Below are positions 19,653 through 27,661 of a stretch of DNA of 64,000 nucleotides, piece after piece. Position 1 is the stretch's first letter. Every line of letters begins with the position of its first letter. This DNA comes from Selenomonas ruminantium AC2024 (lineage in GTDB: Bacteria; Bacillota; Negativicutes; Selenomonadales; Selenomonadaceae), in NCBI RefSeq assembly GCF_000687995.1, contig NZ_JIAC01000001.1:2356001-2420000 (forward strand). The letters are read 5' to 3'. The translations under genes were made by a program, and so were the position numbers. A model generated the notes under the pieces. It saw only the letters and a list, made by a program, of their open reading frames with translations. It searched no databases and had not been told where the DNA came from.

Positions 19653-20039
19653 ATGCAGACGATAGCTTTAATCGCTCATGACAAGAAAAAAGATGAGATG
19701 TTGGATTTTGCCTCCCATCATAAGGAACTGCTGTCAAAGTTTCATCTGGTAGCTACCCGCACCACGGGAACCCTGCTCAAGGAAAAGCTGGGACTCAACG
19801 TGGAAACCATGATGTCCGGCCCCTTGGGCGGCGACCAGCAGATTGGCGCCCTGGTGGCAACGGAAAAGGTACAGTATGTTATCTTCCTGCGTGACCCGCT
19901 GACCTCTCAGCCCCACGAACCGGATATCAACGCTCTGCTGCGCCTCTGTGATGTCCACGACATCCCCCTGGCCACCAATCGCAAGAGTGGCCACATCCTG
20001 CTGGAATATGCCGCCAAAAAATTGCCCAGCAACTCCTAA
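19653..20039 (+). CDS. mgsA: Methylglyoxal synthase
   Basis: A 128-aa cytoplasmic enzyme converting dihydroxyacetone phosphate to methylglyoxal and phosphate, a bypass of lower glycolysis when phosphate is scarce. The family is recognised by [13 protein letters not shown], the phosphate loop [12 protein letters not shown] with catalytic Asp, and [20 protein letters not shown]. The length is slightly short of E. coli MgsA (152 aa), as is usual in Firmicutes. AAAGGAG lies 7 nt before the ATG. Single gene with its own terminator, divergent from the nap operon. Confidence 0.95.
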   Translation: MQTIALIAHDKKKDEMLDFASHHKELLSKFHLVATRTTGTLLKEKLGLNVETMMSGPLGGDQQIGALVATEKVQYVIFLRDPLTSQPHEPDINALLRLCDVHDIPLATNRKSGHILLEYAAKKLPSNS

Positions 20040-20044
20040 AACGA

Positions 20045-20075
20045 AAACCGCTGACTCGTTGTGAGCCAGCGGTTT
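20045..20075 (+). terminator. Terminator after mgsA
   Basis: 13-bp arms AAACCGCTGACTC / GAGCCAGCGGTTT (one G-T pair), followed by CTTTT. It starts 5 nt after the mgsA stop codon. Confidence 0.85.
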
Positions 20076-20095
20076 CTTTTGGTCAAGCCTGACGC

Positions 20096-20314
20096 TTATC
20101 GGTTGTTTTGCTGATTGCCCCAGTAGCAGCCACCGTGTCCTCCACGGTGACGACGGCCGCAGTAATAGCCATCATCGGACTGGCTCCCATCTGCCTGCCA
20201 GCAGTAGCCGGGACGATAATTATCGGAACCTGCGCCCGTTTCTGCGGCCATGGCGGGCACGGCACTGGCGATAATCAAACCGGCGGCAAGGGATGCAAAT
20301 ATCTTTTTCATCAT
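20096..20314 (-). CDS. Small exported Gly/His/Cys-rich protein, unknown function
   Basis: A 72-aa protein with a clear signal peptide (MMKKIFASLAAGLIIASAVP, likely cut after AMA at about residue 23). The mature part of about 49 residues is rich in Gly, Tyr, Asp, Cys and His and ends GRRHRGGHGGCYWGNQQ. GGAGG precedes the ATG. It is divergent from a two-component system whose sensor carries a similar Gly/His stretch in its outer loop. The layout resembles a CpxP- or Spy-like regulated periplasmic protein, but there is no sequence likeness to those. Metal binding is a guess from composition. Confidence 0.7.
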   Translation of the reverse strand: MMKKIFASLAAGLIIASAVPAMAAETGAGSDNYRPGYCWQADGSQSDDGYYCGRRHRGGHGGCYWGNQQNNR

Positions 20315-20366
20315 GAAAACCTCCTACATAAATCTGTTTGTTGATGGTTTCATTATGCCATACATT

Positions 20367-20388
20367 TGTGACGAAAATGTTACGATTT
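20367..20388. promoter_or_regulatory. Tandem 11-bp direct repeats, likely OmpR-family response-regulator site
   Basis: TGTGACGAAAA (20367-20377) is followed at once by TGTTACGATTT (20378-20388). Two half-sites repeated with an 11-bp period are typical for winged-helix response regulators. They lie between the small exported protein and the two-component genes, so either or both directions could be controlled. Confidence 0.5.
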
Positions 20389-20403
20389 TAGAAAAAATAT
20401 TTT

Positions 20404-20432
20404 TTGCCGCAAGGGATTTTTTCTGCTAAACT
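20404..20432 (+). promoter_or_regulatory. Putative promoter of the two-component operon
   Basis: TTGCCG (20404-20409) and TAAACT (20427-20432) are 17 bp apart, about 27 bp before the response-regulator start and directly downstream of the tandem repeats. Confidence 0.45.
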
Positions 20433-20458
20433 GTAGGCAATCACGAGGAGGGATGTAC

Positions 20459-21151
20459 ATGACACGGCTTTTGATTGCAGATGACAATGCTGCCATCCGG
20501 GAGATACTCAACATCGCCGCTAACGCGGCAGGTTTTGATACCGTTCCTGCCATCGACGGTGCGGATGCCTGGCAGAAATTTTCCAGCGAAAACATTGACC
20601 TGATTCTGCTGGATGTGATGCTGCCCAAAATGGACGGCTTTACCCTGTGCCGCAAAATCCGTCAGGAATCGGCGGTGCCCATCATCATGATAACCGCCCG
20701 CGGTGACGATTATGACCGCATCATGGGGCTGGATTTAGGCGCCGACGATTATGTGGTCAAACCATTTTCCACCGCCGAGGTCATGGCCCGGGTCAAGGCC
20801 GTGCTGCGGCGCTGGCAGAAGGACGCTACAGCTAACGATACACTTACCTGCGGCAATCTTTGCCTGCATGAACAGCAGGGACGAGTAGAGATTGAAGGTT
20901 CCCCCCTGCCCCTCACCCACAAGGAATACGACCTGCTGCATTTATTTCTGACCCATCCGCAGCAGATTTTTTCCCGAGAGCAGCTGCTTGATTTACTCTG
21001 GGGTTATGACTACAGCGGCGACACCCGCACCGTGGACACCCATATCCGCCGCCTGCGGGCCAAGTTGGATAAAGCAGGACTTCAAGGCGGCAGCATCGCC
21101 ACCGTCTGGGGCCGTGGCTATCGCTGGGAGCTTGGAGGCAGCAAACCATGA
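20459..21151 (+). CDS. OmpR/PhoB-family response regulator
   Basis: A 230-aa cytoplasmic regulator: receiver domain (1-118, phospho-acceptor D52 in LLDVMLP, conserved lysine in VVKPF) and a winged-helix DNA-binding domain (about 130-228, with REQLLDLLWGYDYSGDTRTV and HIRRLRAKL). GAGGAGGG ends 6 nt before the ATG at 20459; an earlier ATG at 20453 abuts the ribosome site and is unlikely. The stop codon overlaps the start of the sensor kinase by 4 nt (ATGA), so they are translated together. Confidence 0.93.
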   Translation: MTRLLIADDNAAIREILNIAANAAGFDTVPAIDGADAWQKFSSENIDLILLDVMLPKMDGFTLCRKIRQESAVPIIMITARGDDYDRIMGLDLGADDYVVKPFSTAEVMARVKAVLRRWQKDATANDTLTCGNLCLHEQQGRVEIEGSPLPLTHKEYDLLHLFLTHPQQIFSREQLLDLLWGYDYSGDTRTVDTHIRRLRAKLDKAGLQGGSIATVWGRGYRWELGGSKP

Positions 21152-22680
21152 AACAATCCCTGCTAAAAAAAATGCTGCTGTATTTTTCCGCGGTGCTGTT
21201 ATTGTTCTCCCTGCTGATGGGCGTTCTCTTTTCCCTGCTATTTGCCCGGCACAGCCAGGAAATCCATCAGGAAGAAATGCAAAAACGCGCTTTGGCGCTG
21301 GCGGCGGCGATTCCTGCCATGGAAGAAGCCACGAAAATTTTGCAGGCCGAAGATGACAGCTCCGCCAATACCAGCAGGCCGGCCGTAAATTTCTCCGGCC
21401 GAGGCCACGGACGTCATGGTTCCATGATGCAGCAAGGGCAGGGCTGGTGCCGCAGACAATACAGTGAACCAGACAACAACGCGACGGCTTTTTTCCAACA
21501 GCTCAATGAACTCGGCGAAGGCGAGGTCTGGCTGGTATCAGCGGGCAGCCATATGATTCGTTCTTACGGCGCTGAAAATAAAGATATCCTGACCGACCTG
21601 CCGCCGGAAGCCGAAGAACTTATCGCCGAAGTGCTGCAGGGTCAGGCCGTTCATAGCCGGGCCTTTTCCCCGCTTCTCGGAACTCCCGCCATAACCGTTG
21701 CAGCTCCCATCTACCAGAATGGCCGGATAAGCGGTGCCGTACTATTGCATCACTCCCTGAAAAATATGGAAGCCAGTCAATGGCAGGGCATACGGCTTCT
21801 GGGGATTTCCCTGCTGCTGGCGCTATTGCTCACAGCCGTGCTGGCTGCGATTCTGGCCAGACACTTCACCCGTCCCCTGCTAAAAATGCAGCAGACGGCC
21901 CGCGCCTTTGCCAGCGGAGATTTGACAGCCCGCACGGGCATCCATCAGCAGGACGAGATTGGCCAGCTGGCCGCCGACCTTGATACCTTGGGCACGGAAC
22001 TGGAACAATCCCGCACCGAACGGCAGGATTTCCTGACTGCCATTTCCCATGAACTGCGCACGCCGCTGACCGTTTTGCGGGGAACCCTCGAACTTCTCTG
22101 GCAGGATTTAACGTCCACACCAGAGCAAAAAAGCCGCTGCCAAGCGCAGGCCATGAGCAGTCTGACCACTTTGGAACGGCTGGTAGGGGATTTATTGGAG
22201 CTCACGCGGCTGCAAAATCCCGGTTTCACCCTGCAAAAGGAAACACTTGATGTCACCGAGGCTTTTCAGGACGCCGTGCGGCAAATGCAGATTATGGCAG
22301 CAGCCAAGCAGATTAAAATCGTCACGGATTTTCACCAGCCCCAGATTATCGAGGGCGACTATGGACGTCTGCGGCAGCTGCTTGTCATTTTGCTGGATAA
22401 CGCCATAAAATTTTCTCCTGAAGAAACTTCCATCACTGTTGCGCAGGAAATCACGCCCCAAGGCTGGCAGTTCAGCGTGACCGACCAGGGCTGCGGTATC
22501 CCACCGGAGGAACTGCCCCATATCTTTGCTAAGTTCCGCAGCAGCCGGGGACAAGCAAACCGGCAGGGCACCGGCCTTGGCCTGGCCATCGCGCAGGAGA
22601 TTGCCCAGCGCCACGGGCTACAGCTGACCTGTGAAAGCCAAATCAGCCAGGGCAGCAAGTTCATCATCATCGCGGAATAA
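21148..22680 (+). CDS. Sensor histidine kinase with His/Gly-rich outer loop
   Basis: A 510-aa kinase. Helix 1 is about 10-33 and helix 2 about 215-238. The loop between them lies outside the membrane and contains GRGHGRHGSMMQQGQGWC at 84-101, a likely metal-binding patch. HAMP (about 239-290), HisKA with phospho-acceptor H301 (AISHELRTPL) and an HATPase domain (N-box LLDNAIKFSP, G-boxes DQGCGIP and GTGLGLAI) follow. It pairs with the upstream response regulator. The divergent small exported protein has a matching Gly/His motif, so both may respond to the same metal or envelope signal. The actual signal is unknown. Confidence 0.93.
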   Translation: MKQSLLKKMLLYFSAVLLLFSLLMGVLFSLLFARHSQEIHQEEMQKRALALAAAIPAMEEATKILQAEDDSSANTSRPAVNFSGRGHGRHGSMMQQGQGWCRRQYSEPDNNATAFFQQLNELGEGEVWLVSAGSHMIRSYGAENKDILTDLPPEAEELIAEVLQGQAVHSRAFSPLLGTPAITVAAPIYQNGRISGAVLLHHSLKNMEASQWQGIRLLGISLLLALLLTAVLAAILARHFTRPLLKMQQTARAFASGDLTARTGIHQQDEIGQLAADLDTLGTELEQSRTERQDFLTAISHELRTPLTVLRGTLELLWQDLTSTPEQKSRCQAQAMSSLTTLERLVGDLLELTRLQNPGFTLQKETLDVTEAFQDAVRQMQIMAAAKQIKIVTDFHQPQIIEGDYGRLRQLLVILLDNAIKFSPEETSITVAQEITPQGWQFSVTDQGCGIPPEELPHIFAKFRSSRGQANRQGTGLGLAIAQEIAQRHGLQLTCESQISQGSKFIIIAE

Positions 22681-22756
22681 AAAAATTTTAGTACAAAGGC
22701 AATATCTTTTTGACATGTCATTTCATTTTCTTACTTCAAACCATTTCTCATTTTAT

Positions 22757-22802
22757 TTGACATATGTCTAAAACATGTTATAATCTGATTAAGACATATG
22801 TC
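22757..22802 (+). promoter_or_regulatory. Promoter with two GACATATGTC operators
   Basis: TTGACA (22757-22762) and TATAAT (22779-22784) lie 16 bp apart. The perfect palindrome GACATATGTC occurs twice, at 22759-22768 (covering the -35 box) and 22793-22802 (around +1), with mirrored flanks (TTTGACATATGTCTAA and its complement). Such paired sites usually bind a dimeric repressor. The downstream protein has its own HTH-like domain, so autoregulation is the simplest guess. Confidence 0.75.
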
Positions 22803-22823
22803 AAAAACTATGGAGGTTAGAAG

Positions 22824-23561
22824 ATGAGCAGGCCATTGAAGAAACGGCGTGTCTGTGCCCTGCCGATTAGTTCCTGCTTTAAGCCGGAAATTGACACAGA
22901 GCATCCACCCGTATACATTTCTCTGGAAGAATATGAATGCATTCGTCTCATGGATTATGAAGGCATGGGACAGGAGGAATGTGCCCAAAGCATGGGCGTT
23001 GCCCGTACAACCGTACAGGCACTCTATGCTGCAGCCCGCAAGCGGATTGCCGGCTGTCTGGTCGAAGCCCGCCCGCTAATCATTACCGGCGGTAACTTCG
23101 AATTGTGCCCCGCTTATCAGCATAGCCGCCATCCCGTGAGATTTGCCAGACAGAAAGGAAGTAACACCATCATGAAAATTGCCGTTACCTATGAAAATGG
23201 CCTTATCTTTCAGCACTTTGGTCATACCAGCCAGTTCAAAATCTATACTGTAGAAAACAATCAGGTTCAGGAATCCCATATTCTGGACAGCAACGGTGCC
23301 GGTCATGGCGCTTTGGCCACACTGCTGCAGGAAGAAAAAATCGATACCCTCATCTGTGGCGGTATCGGTGGCGGCGCCCAGAATGCACTGGCTCAGGTTG
23401 GCGTAACCCTCTATGGCGGTGTACAGGGCGAAGCCGATAAAGCCGTAAGTGATTTCCTGGCCGGCAATCTTGCCTATGACCCGGCTGTACATTGCAACCA
23501 TCATGGCCATGGCGAAGGCCATACCTGCGGCAGCCACGGCTGCGGCGGTCATCACGCATAA
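22824..23561 (+). CDS. DUF134 HTH domain fused to a NifX/dinitrogenase FeMo-cofactor-type domain
   Basis: A 245-aa protein. Residues 1-100 are a DUF134 domain (RPLKKRRVC, LEEYECIRLMDYEGMGQEEC and the HTH-like QSMGVARTTVQALYAAARKR). Residues 116-220 are a dinitrogenase iron-molybdenum cofactor biosynthesis domain (MKIAVTYENGLIFQHFGHT, CGGIGGGAQNAL). The last 25 residues are almost only His, Gly and Cys (HCNHHGHGEGHTCGSHGCGG). The two domains often occur as separate neighbouring genes in Clostridia; here they are fused. Nitrogenase is not implied; the domain also occurs in proteins handling Fe-S or Mo cofactors. An internal AAGGAAG-N10-ATG at 23172 could start the second domain alone. TGGAGG precedes ATG 22824. 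Confidence 0.85.
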   Translation: MSRPLKKRRVCALPISSCFKPEIDTEHPPVYISLEEYECIRLMDYEGMGQEECAQSMGVARTTVQALYAAARKRIAGCLVEARPLIITGGNFELCPAYQHSRHPVRFARQKGSNTIMKIAVTYENGLIFQHFGHTSQFKIYTVENNQVQESHILDSNGAGHGALATLLQEEKIDTLICGGIGGGAQNALAQVGVTLYGGVQGEADKAVSDFLAGNLAYDPAVHCNHHGHGEGHTCGSHGCGGHHA

Positions 23562-23573
23562 ACCGATAAAAAT

Positions 23574-23620
23574 AAAGCACCTGCTATCCAATGGTTCGTC
23601 ATTGGTATAGCAGGTGCTTT
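23574..23620 (+). terminator. Bidirectional terminator
   Basis: Long stem AAAGCACCTGCTA...TAGCAGGTGCTTT with inner CCAATG/CATTGG pairing, T runs on both sides, between two converging genes. Confidence 0.88.
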
Positions 23621-23636
23621 TATTTGCTTATTTAGC

Positions 23637-24584
23637 TTATTTAGCTTTCTTGTTTTTTTCTGCTTTGGCCGCTACCGTGTCATACCATTCCTGCACAACA
23701 GACAATGCCTCAGCATGCTCTTCTACCGGCGTGGCCTTGTAAAGATTACTCTGCTGGCCCTCGCGTTTTTCGAGCACATAGGTTGTCCCTTTGCGCTGGA
23801 AGAAGTACAGCTCTGTTTTATCCCTTGGAATCGTCAGTTTTACATAATCGCCTTTGAGCGTCGTATCGCCCTTGACCATCTCATAGGTATTGCCATAGAG
23901 AAGTTTTTCGCCAAAGGGCAGCGACCAGACACCCTCCCCGGAACAATCTGCCGCAGACTTCTTCCCCAGCGAATATTTCGTTCCTGACCGGTAACTGAGG
24001 TTGGCCAGACAGATGCCAATATTGCTATTGTCAGCAGTCAGCGGCGAAAGCCCCGGATTATCCTTCAGGAAATTCTTCCGCACATCAGACCAGGCCCAGG
24101 CAGATAGCTTGCTCCACTGCTCCTGGTCCCGCTTCATGGCTTCTGGCGTCTCCCGCATATAGCGCACATCCGTGGGATGCTCGAAAATGAAATAGCCGCC
24201 TTTATCATCCCGGGCAAAGAGCGTTCTGCCCGACATATCTCCACAAAGCATCTGCTTGAGCTCGGCTTTATTCACCTTGCTGATGGCAAAGAGCCAGCCC
24301 GCTCCGGAACATTCTCCGGCCGCCTTGTGGGACGCTTCTATTGAAGCTTTTTCTGCAACGGAAAAGAGCCGCTTGCCATCCTGGAATTTTGTCTGCGTCA
24401 GCACAAGCTTGGCATATTTTTGCGGCAGGCGCAGGCGGTACTCTGCATGTTCAAACACGCGGGGTACCGGATAGAACTGCACAGTTTCTGCAGCTGCCTT
24501 GACCGCGGCCTCGCAGCCTCCCCAAGAGCCCATTAAAACACAGGCTGTCAAAGATGCTGCTGTGGCCATTTTGCCATATTTCAT
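23637..24584 (-). CDS. Exported protein of unknown function
   Basis: A 315-aa protein with an N-terminal signal peptide (MKYGKMATAASLTACVLMGS, cleavage probably after GGCEA). The mature part has two clusters of paired features (ECSGAGWLFAISKVNK and DCSGEGVWSLPFGEK), which suggests an internal duplication of a beta-rich domain. It is followed by a basic alanine/lysine tail (AAKAEKNKKAK). No known catalytic motif is seen. AAAGGATGAGG lies before the ATG. It sits alone between a converging terminator and the M16 peptidase, and I do not recognise the family. Confidence 0.7.
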   Translation of the reverse strand: MKYGKMATAASLTACVLMGSWGGCEAAVKAAAETVQFYPVPRVFEHAEYRLRLPQKYAKLVLTQTKFQDGKRLFSVAEKASIEASHKAAGECSGAGWLFAISKVNKAELKQMLCGDMSGRTLFARDDKGGYFIFEHPTDVRYMRETPEAMKRDQEQWSKLSAWAWSDVRKNFLKDNPGLSPLTADNSNIGICLANLSYRSGTKYSLGKKSAADCSGEGVWSLPFGEKLLYGNTYEMVKGDTTLKGDYVKLTIPRDKTELYFFQRKGTTYVLEKREGQQSNLYKATPVEEHAEALSVVQEWYDTVAAKAEKNKKAK

Positions 24585-24689
24585 CTGTCCTCATCCTTTC
24601 CATAAAATAACCCATAAGCATCTATATCGGTTATTCTACAAAGGATGTTTTTTCCCTGCCACTTTTTTACGGGCGTAAATAGTTTCAGG

Positions 24690-27605
24690 TTAAAGTGCCG
24701 GACGGACTTCGCCAAACACGTCTTTATGTTCGTTGATTTTCTCCTGCCCGCCGAATACGCAAATCACATTCTGTTCCATGCAGTCTTTGACCATGTCGGC
24801 CAGCTTCTGCACATCCTTCTGCCGGGTATCGAGGATTTCATCCCGGGACTTCTGACGGTCCGCTTCGGTAATGCCCCGCAGCCAGCAGGTGGCCGCGGCA
24901 CTGCCCTTCATCTGGGGCGTCAGCGGCGTATCGATATTGCTCATCGTGCCGATGATGTACTTGTCCATCTCCCGCTCGGAAGCTGCAAAATTTCTGAGGT
25001 AATCCGCTGTGCCGTCAAACACAGCAAGCGTCTCCGTCAAATTCGGGTCGCGGTAGGAACCGAAATACATCATGCCGTTGCGGTTGAAGCTTGTGAACGC
25101 GCCATAGGCACCGCCCTGCACGCGGATTTTCGTCCAGAAGTAATCGTAGCGCAGAATGGTTTCCAGCACATGCATGGTCCCCGTAAACGCATGGCCCAGT
25201 TTCAGGAAGTTCGCGCCCTTGCCGACATACTGCACGCGGCTGGAGGATGTCAGGCCTTCATTCTTAGCCTGCAAATCCCACTGGTATTCCTGCGCCGGAT
25301 AACTTTCCGTCCCCAGTTTCTGCTGGAACTTGTCAAATTCCGCTGCGAATTCATCATAATGCGCAGCCCTGTCCGTTACGCTGACAATGAGATTGTTGCG
25401 GGTAAAGAGCATCTTTGCCAGCTCGCTGAGCTTGGCGCTGATGGTGGGCAGATTGGCGGGGAAGTCAGCCAGCAGTCCCTTGATAAAGGGATAGAATGGC
25501 AGTCCGCCTTCGTCAGCATAGCGGCCGGCAGGCGTCAGATAACCAGCTAGACGAGCGCTGACCACCTGATGCGCACTGCGCTGCAGATTGAGTTCAATCG
25601 TGGCCTGTTCCTGTTCCAAGAGCTCCCGCATACGCTTTTCATCGCTGAACTTGCTGGTCATCAGAATTTCCTGCAGGAGTTCCAGCAGCTGCGGCAGTTT
25701 TTCCCGCAAAACCTTCGCCTTGACCTTGAACTTCGGCGTTGACGAATCCGGCTCATTCTTCTTCGTATAGGTCACGATATCATAGGCAATACCACCGGTA
25801 TGAAGGTTCTTGCGGTTAGCCAGCTCTCCATAGGTGCTTGTTTCCGTATCCACATTGCCGATAAGTTCACTCAGCAGGAACGCATAAGGAATATCCTCCT
25901 GCGGCACCATCTGCGCATCAAATAGCAGACTCAAATAGGTAATACCGCTGGTTTCCACATCGCTGAACAAAATCTTTGTTCCCGCCAAATCCTTTTCTTC
26001 CAACGGAAGTTCATAAGCCTTGCGGCGGATATCACTGAGTTTCAGAAGAGGAATCGTCTTTAAGGCTTCTTCCGTATCTTCACTCTGCTGACGTTCCTTC
26101 AGCGCCTTATTATCGGCAATAAGCTGCTGAATTTCCGCCGCGCTGAGTTTTTCCTTGCAGGCGGCCAGTTCTTCCACCTGCTTTTTCTCACGCTCTGCCG
26201 CCATGGTCTTGGACGGGGCCATGGTGATGAGCGCTGCATGATTGTTGTTCAGGAAGTAACGGCGGATGAGTTCTTCAAAATAGCCATTATCAAGGCCTTC
26301 CTTCATGGCCTGAATGGCCTCTTCATAGCCAAGTACACTTTCCGGTGCACCGTCATAGAGCCAAGTCTTCATCACGCGGATACCATAGATAAGGCCCTTG
26401 GGCGCAGAACCGAAGTCGGATTCGCGCAGGCGGAACTCGAGCAGGTTAATGGACGCTTCCAGCAGCGTGCGGTCAATGCCCTTATCGGCAAGCTGCTGCA
26501 GGGTATCCTGCACAATGCTGTAGAATTTCTCGACCCGGTCGGCCTCGGAATTGCTGATGACAATGCTGAAGAAGGGCTGCAGCATATCATCCTCGAAGGA
26601 AGAATCCACATCCTTGCCCAGCTGGGCATCAATCAGCGCCTTGCGCAAAGGAGCCGCCGGCGTTCTGAGCAGGGCATGCTCTAAGATTTCCAAGCCCATC
26701 ATATCGACGGGATTCAAAGATTCTCCCGTGACCCAGTTCAGGGACAGGAAGGTCTTTTCTGCCGTGTCCTCATCCGGGCTGGCCGGATATTCCAGCGCCT
26801 GACGCTGCAAGCCGGCAAAAGGTGCCTGCTTTTCGATATGGGAGTCAATGGCAATGCGGTCAAAATGGGACAGATATTCCTCGTCCAGATAAGCCAGCTT
26901 TTCTTCAATATCCATATCACCATAGAGATAGATATAGCTGTTGCTGGGATGATAGTAACGCTGATGGAAGTTCTTGAACATCTCATAGGTCAGCTGCGGA
27001 ATGGCCTCCGGGTCACCGCCGGACTCATAGCCATAGGTCGTATCCGGATAGAGCGCAGCCATAATGCGGCTTTCAAGCAAATCATCCGGTGCCGACAGCG
27101 CACCCTTCATTTCATTATAAACGACACCACTATATACCAGCGGCGCATCAGCGCTGTCAATTTCGTAATGCCAGCCCTCCTGCATCAGAATCTGCGGATT
27201 TTCCAGCATGGCCGGATAGAATACTGCATCGAGGTAGACATCCATGAGATTCTGGAAGTCCTTGTCGTTGCGGCTGGCCACCGGATACATGGTCTTATCG
27301 GGATAGGTCATGGCGTTGAGGAACGTATTTAAGGAACCCTTCACGAGCTCCACAAACGGTTCCTTCAAGGGATACTTGCGGCTGCCGCAGAGGGTGGAAT
27401 GTTCCACGATATGGGCCACGCCGGTATCATCAAAGGGCGGCGTGCGGAAGCTGATGGAAAACACCTTGTTATCATCATCATTCTGCAGGAAGAAAAGGCG
27501 GGCACCGCTCTTTTCGTGCTCCATCGTCCAGGCAATGGAGCGGGTCTCCTTGCTTTCGCTGCGATTTATAATCTTAAATCCATGAATATGGTCATTCACC
27601 TTCAC
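24690..27605 (-). CDS. M16C zinc metallopeptidase (presequence protease/insulinase family)
   Basis: A 971-aa cytoplasmic protease with the inverted zinc motif HIVEH (H65, E68 catalytic, H69) and the third ligand in the NTFLNAMTYPDKTMYPV region. The full length with four alpha/beta roll domains in one chain fits the M16C group (Cym1/PreP-like), which degrades short peptides in a closed chamber. A central coiled linker (about 470-510) joins the two halves. A weak AGGAGTGATTTTG precedes the start. Upstream lies the heptose-kinase-like gene, 57 bp away; no functional link is evident. Confidence 0.92.
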   Translation of the reverse strand: MKVNDHIHGFKIINRSESKETRSIAWTMEHEKSGARLFFLQNDDDNKVFSISFRTPPFDDTGVAHIVEHSTLCGSRKYPLKEPFVELVKGSLNTFLNAMTYPDKTMYPVASRNDKDFQNLMDVYLDAVFYPAMLENPQILMQEGWHYEIDSADAPLVYSGVVYNEMKGALSAPDDLLESRIMAALYPDTTYGYESGGDPEAIPQLTYEMFKNFHQRYYHPSNSYIYLYGDMDIEEKLAYLDEEYLSHFDRIAIDSHIEKQAPFAGLQRQALEYPASPDEDTAEKTFLSLNWVTGESLNPVDMMGLEILEHALLRTPAAPLRKALIDAQLGKDVDSSFEDDMLQPFFSIVISNSEADRVEKFYSIVQDTLQQLADKGIDRTLLEASINLLEFRLRESDFGSAPKGLIYGIRVMKTWLYDGAPESVLGYEEAIQAMKEGLDNGYFEELIRRYFLNNNHAALITMAPSKTMAAEREKKQVEELAACKEKLSAAEIQQLIADNKALKERQQSEDTEEALKTIPLLKLSDIRRKAYELPLEEKDLAGTKILFSDVETSGITYLSLLFDAQMVPQEDIPYAFLLSELIGNVDTETSTYGELANRKNLHTGGIAYDIVTYTKKNEPDSSTPKFKVKAKVLREKLPQLLELLQEILMTSKFSDEKRMRELLEQEQATIELNLQRSAHQVVSARLAGYLTPAGRYADEGGLPFYPFIKGLLADFPANLPTISAKLSELAKMLFTRNNLIVSVTDRAAHYDEFAAEFDKFQQKLGTESYPAQEYQWDLQAKNEGLTSSSRVQYVGKGANFLKLGHAFTGTMHVLETILRYDYFWTKIRVQGGAYGAFTSFNRNGMMYFGSYRDPNLTETLAVFDGTADYLRNFAASEREMDKYIIGTMSNIDTPLTPQMKGSAAATCWLRGITEADRQKSRDEILDTRQKDVQKLADMVKDCMEQNVICVFGGQEKINEHKDVFGEVRPAL

Positions 27606-27661
27606 AAAATCACTCCTGTAATTGGCATCAAAATCTACTATATAAACAACATAATATTATA

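Noticed and set aside
20083-20265. 60-codon minus-strand open frame in another frame of the small exported protein
   Set aside because: It lacks a ribosome site, while the 72-aa frame has GGAGG and a proper signal peptide.
22824-23561. Nitrogenase cofactor biosynthesis gene
   Set aside because: The FeMo-cofactor-type domain is widespread in non-diazotrophs, and no nif genes are in the window.
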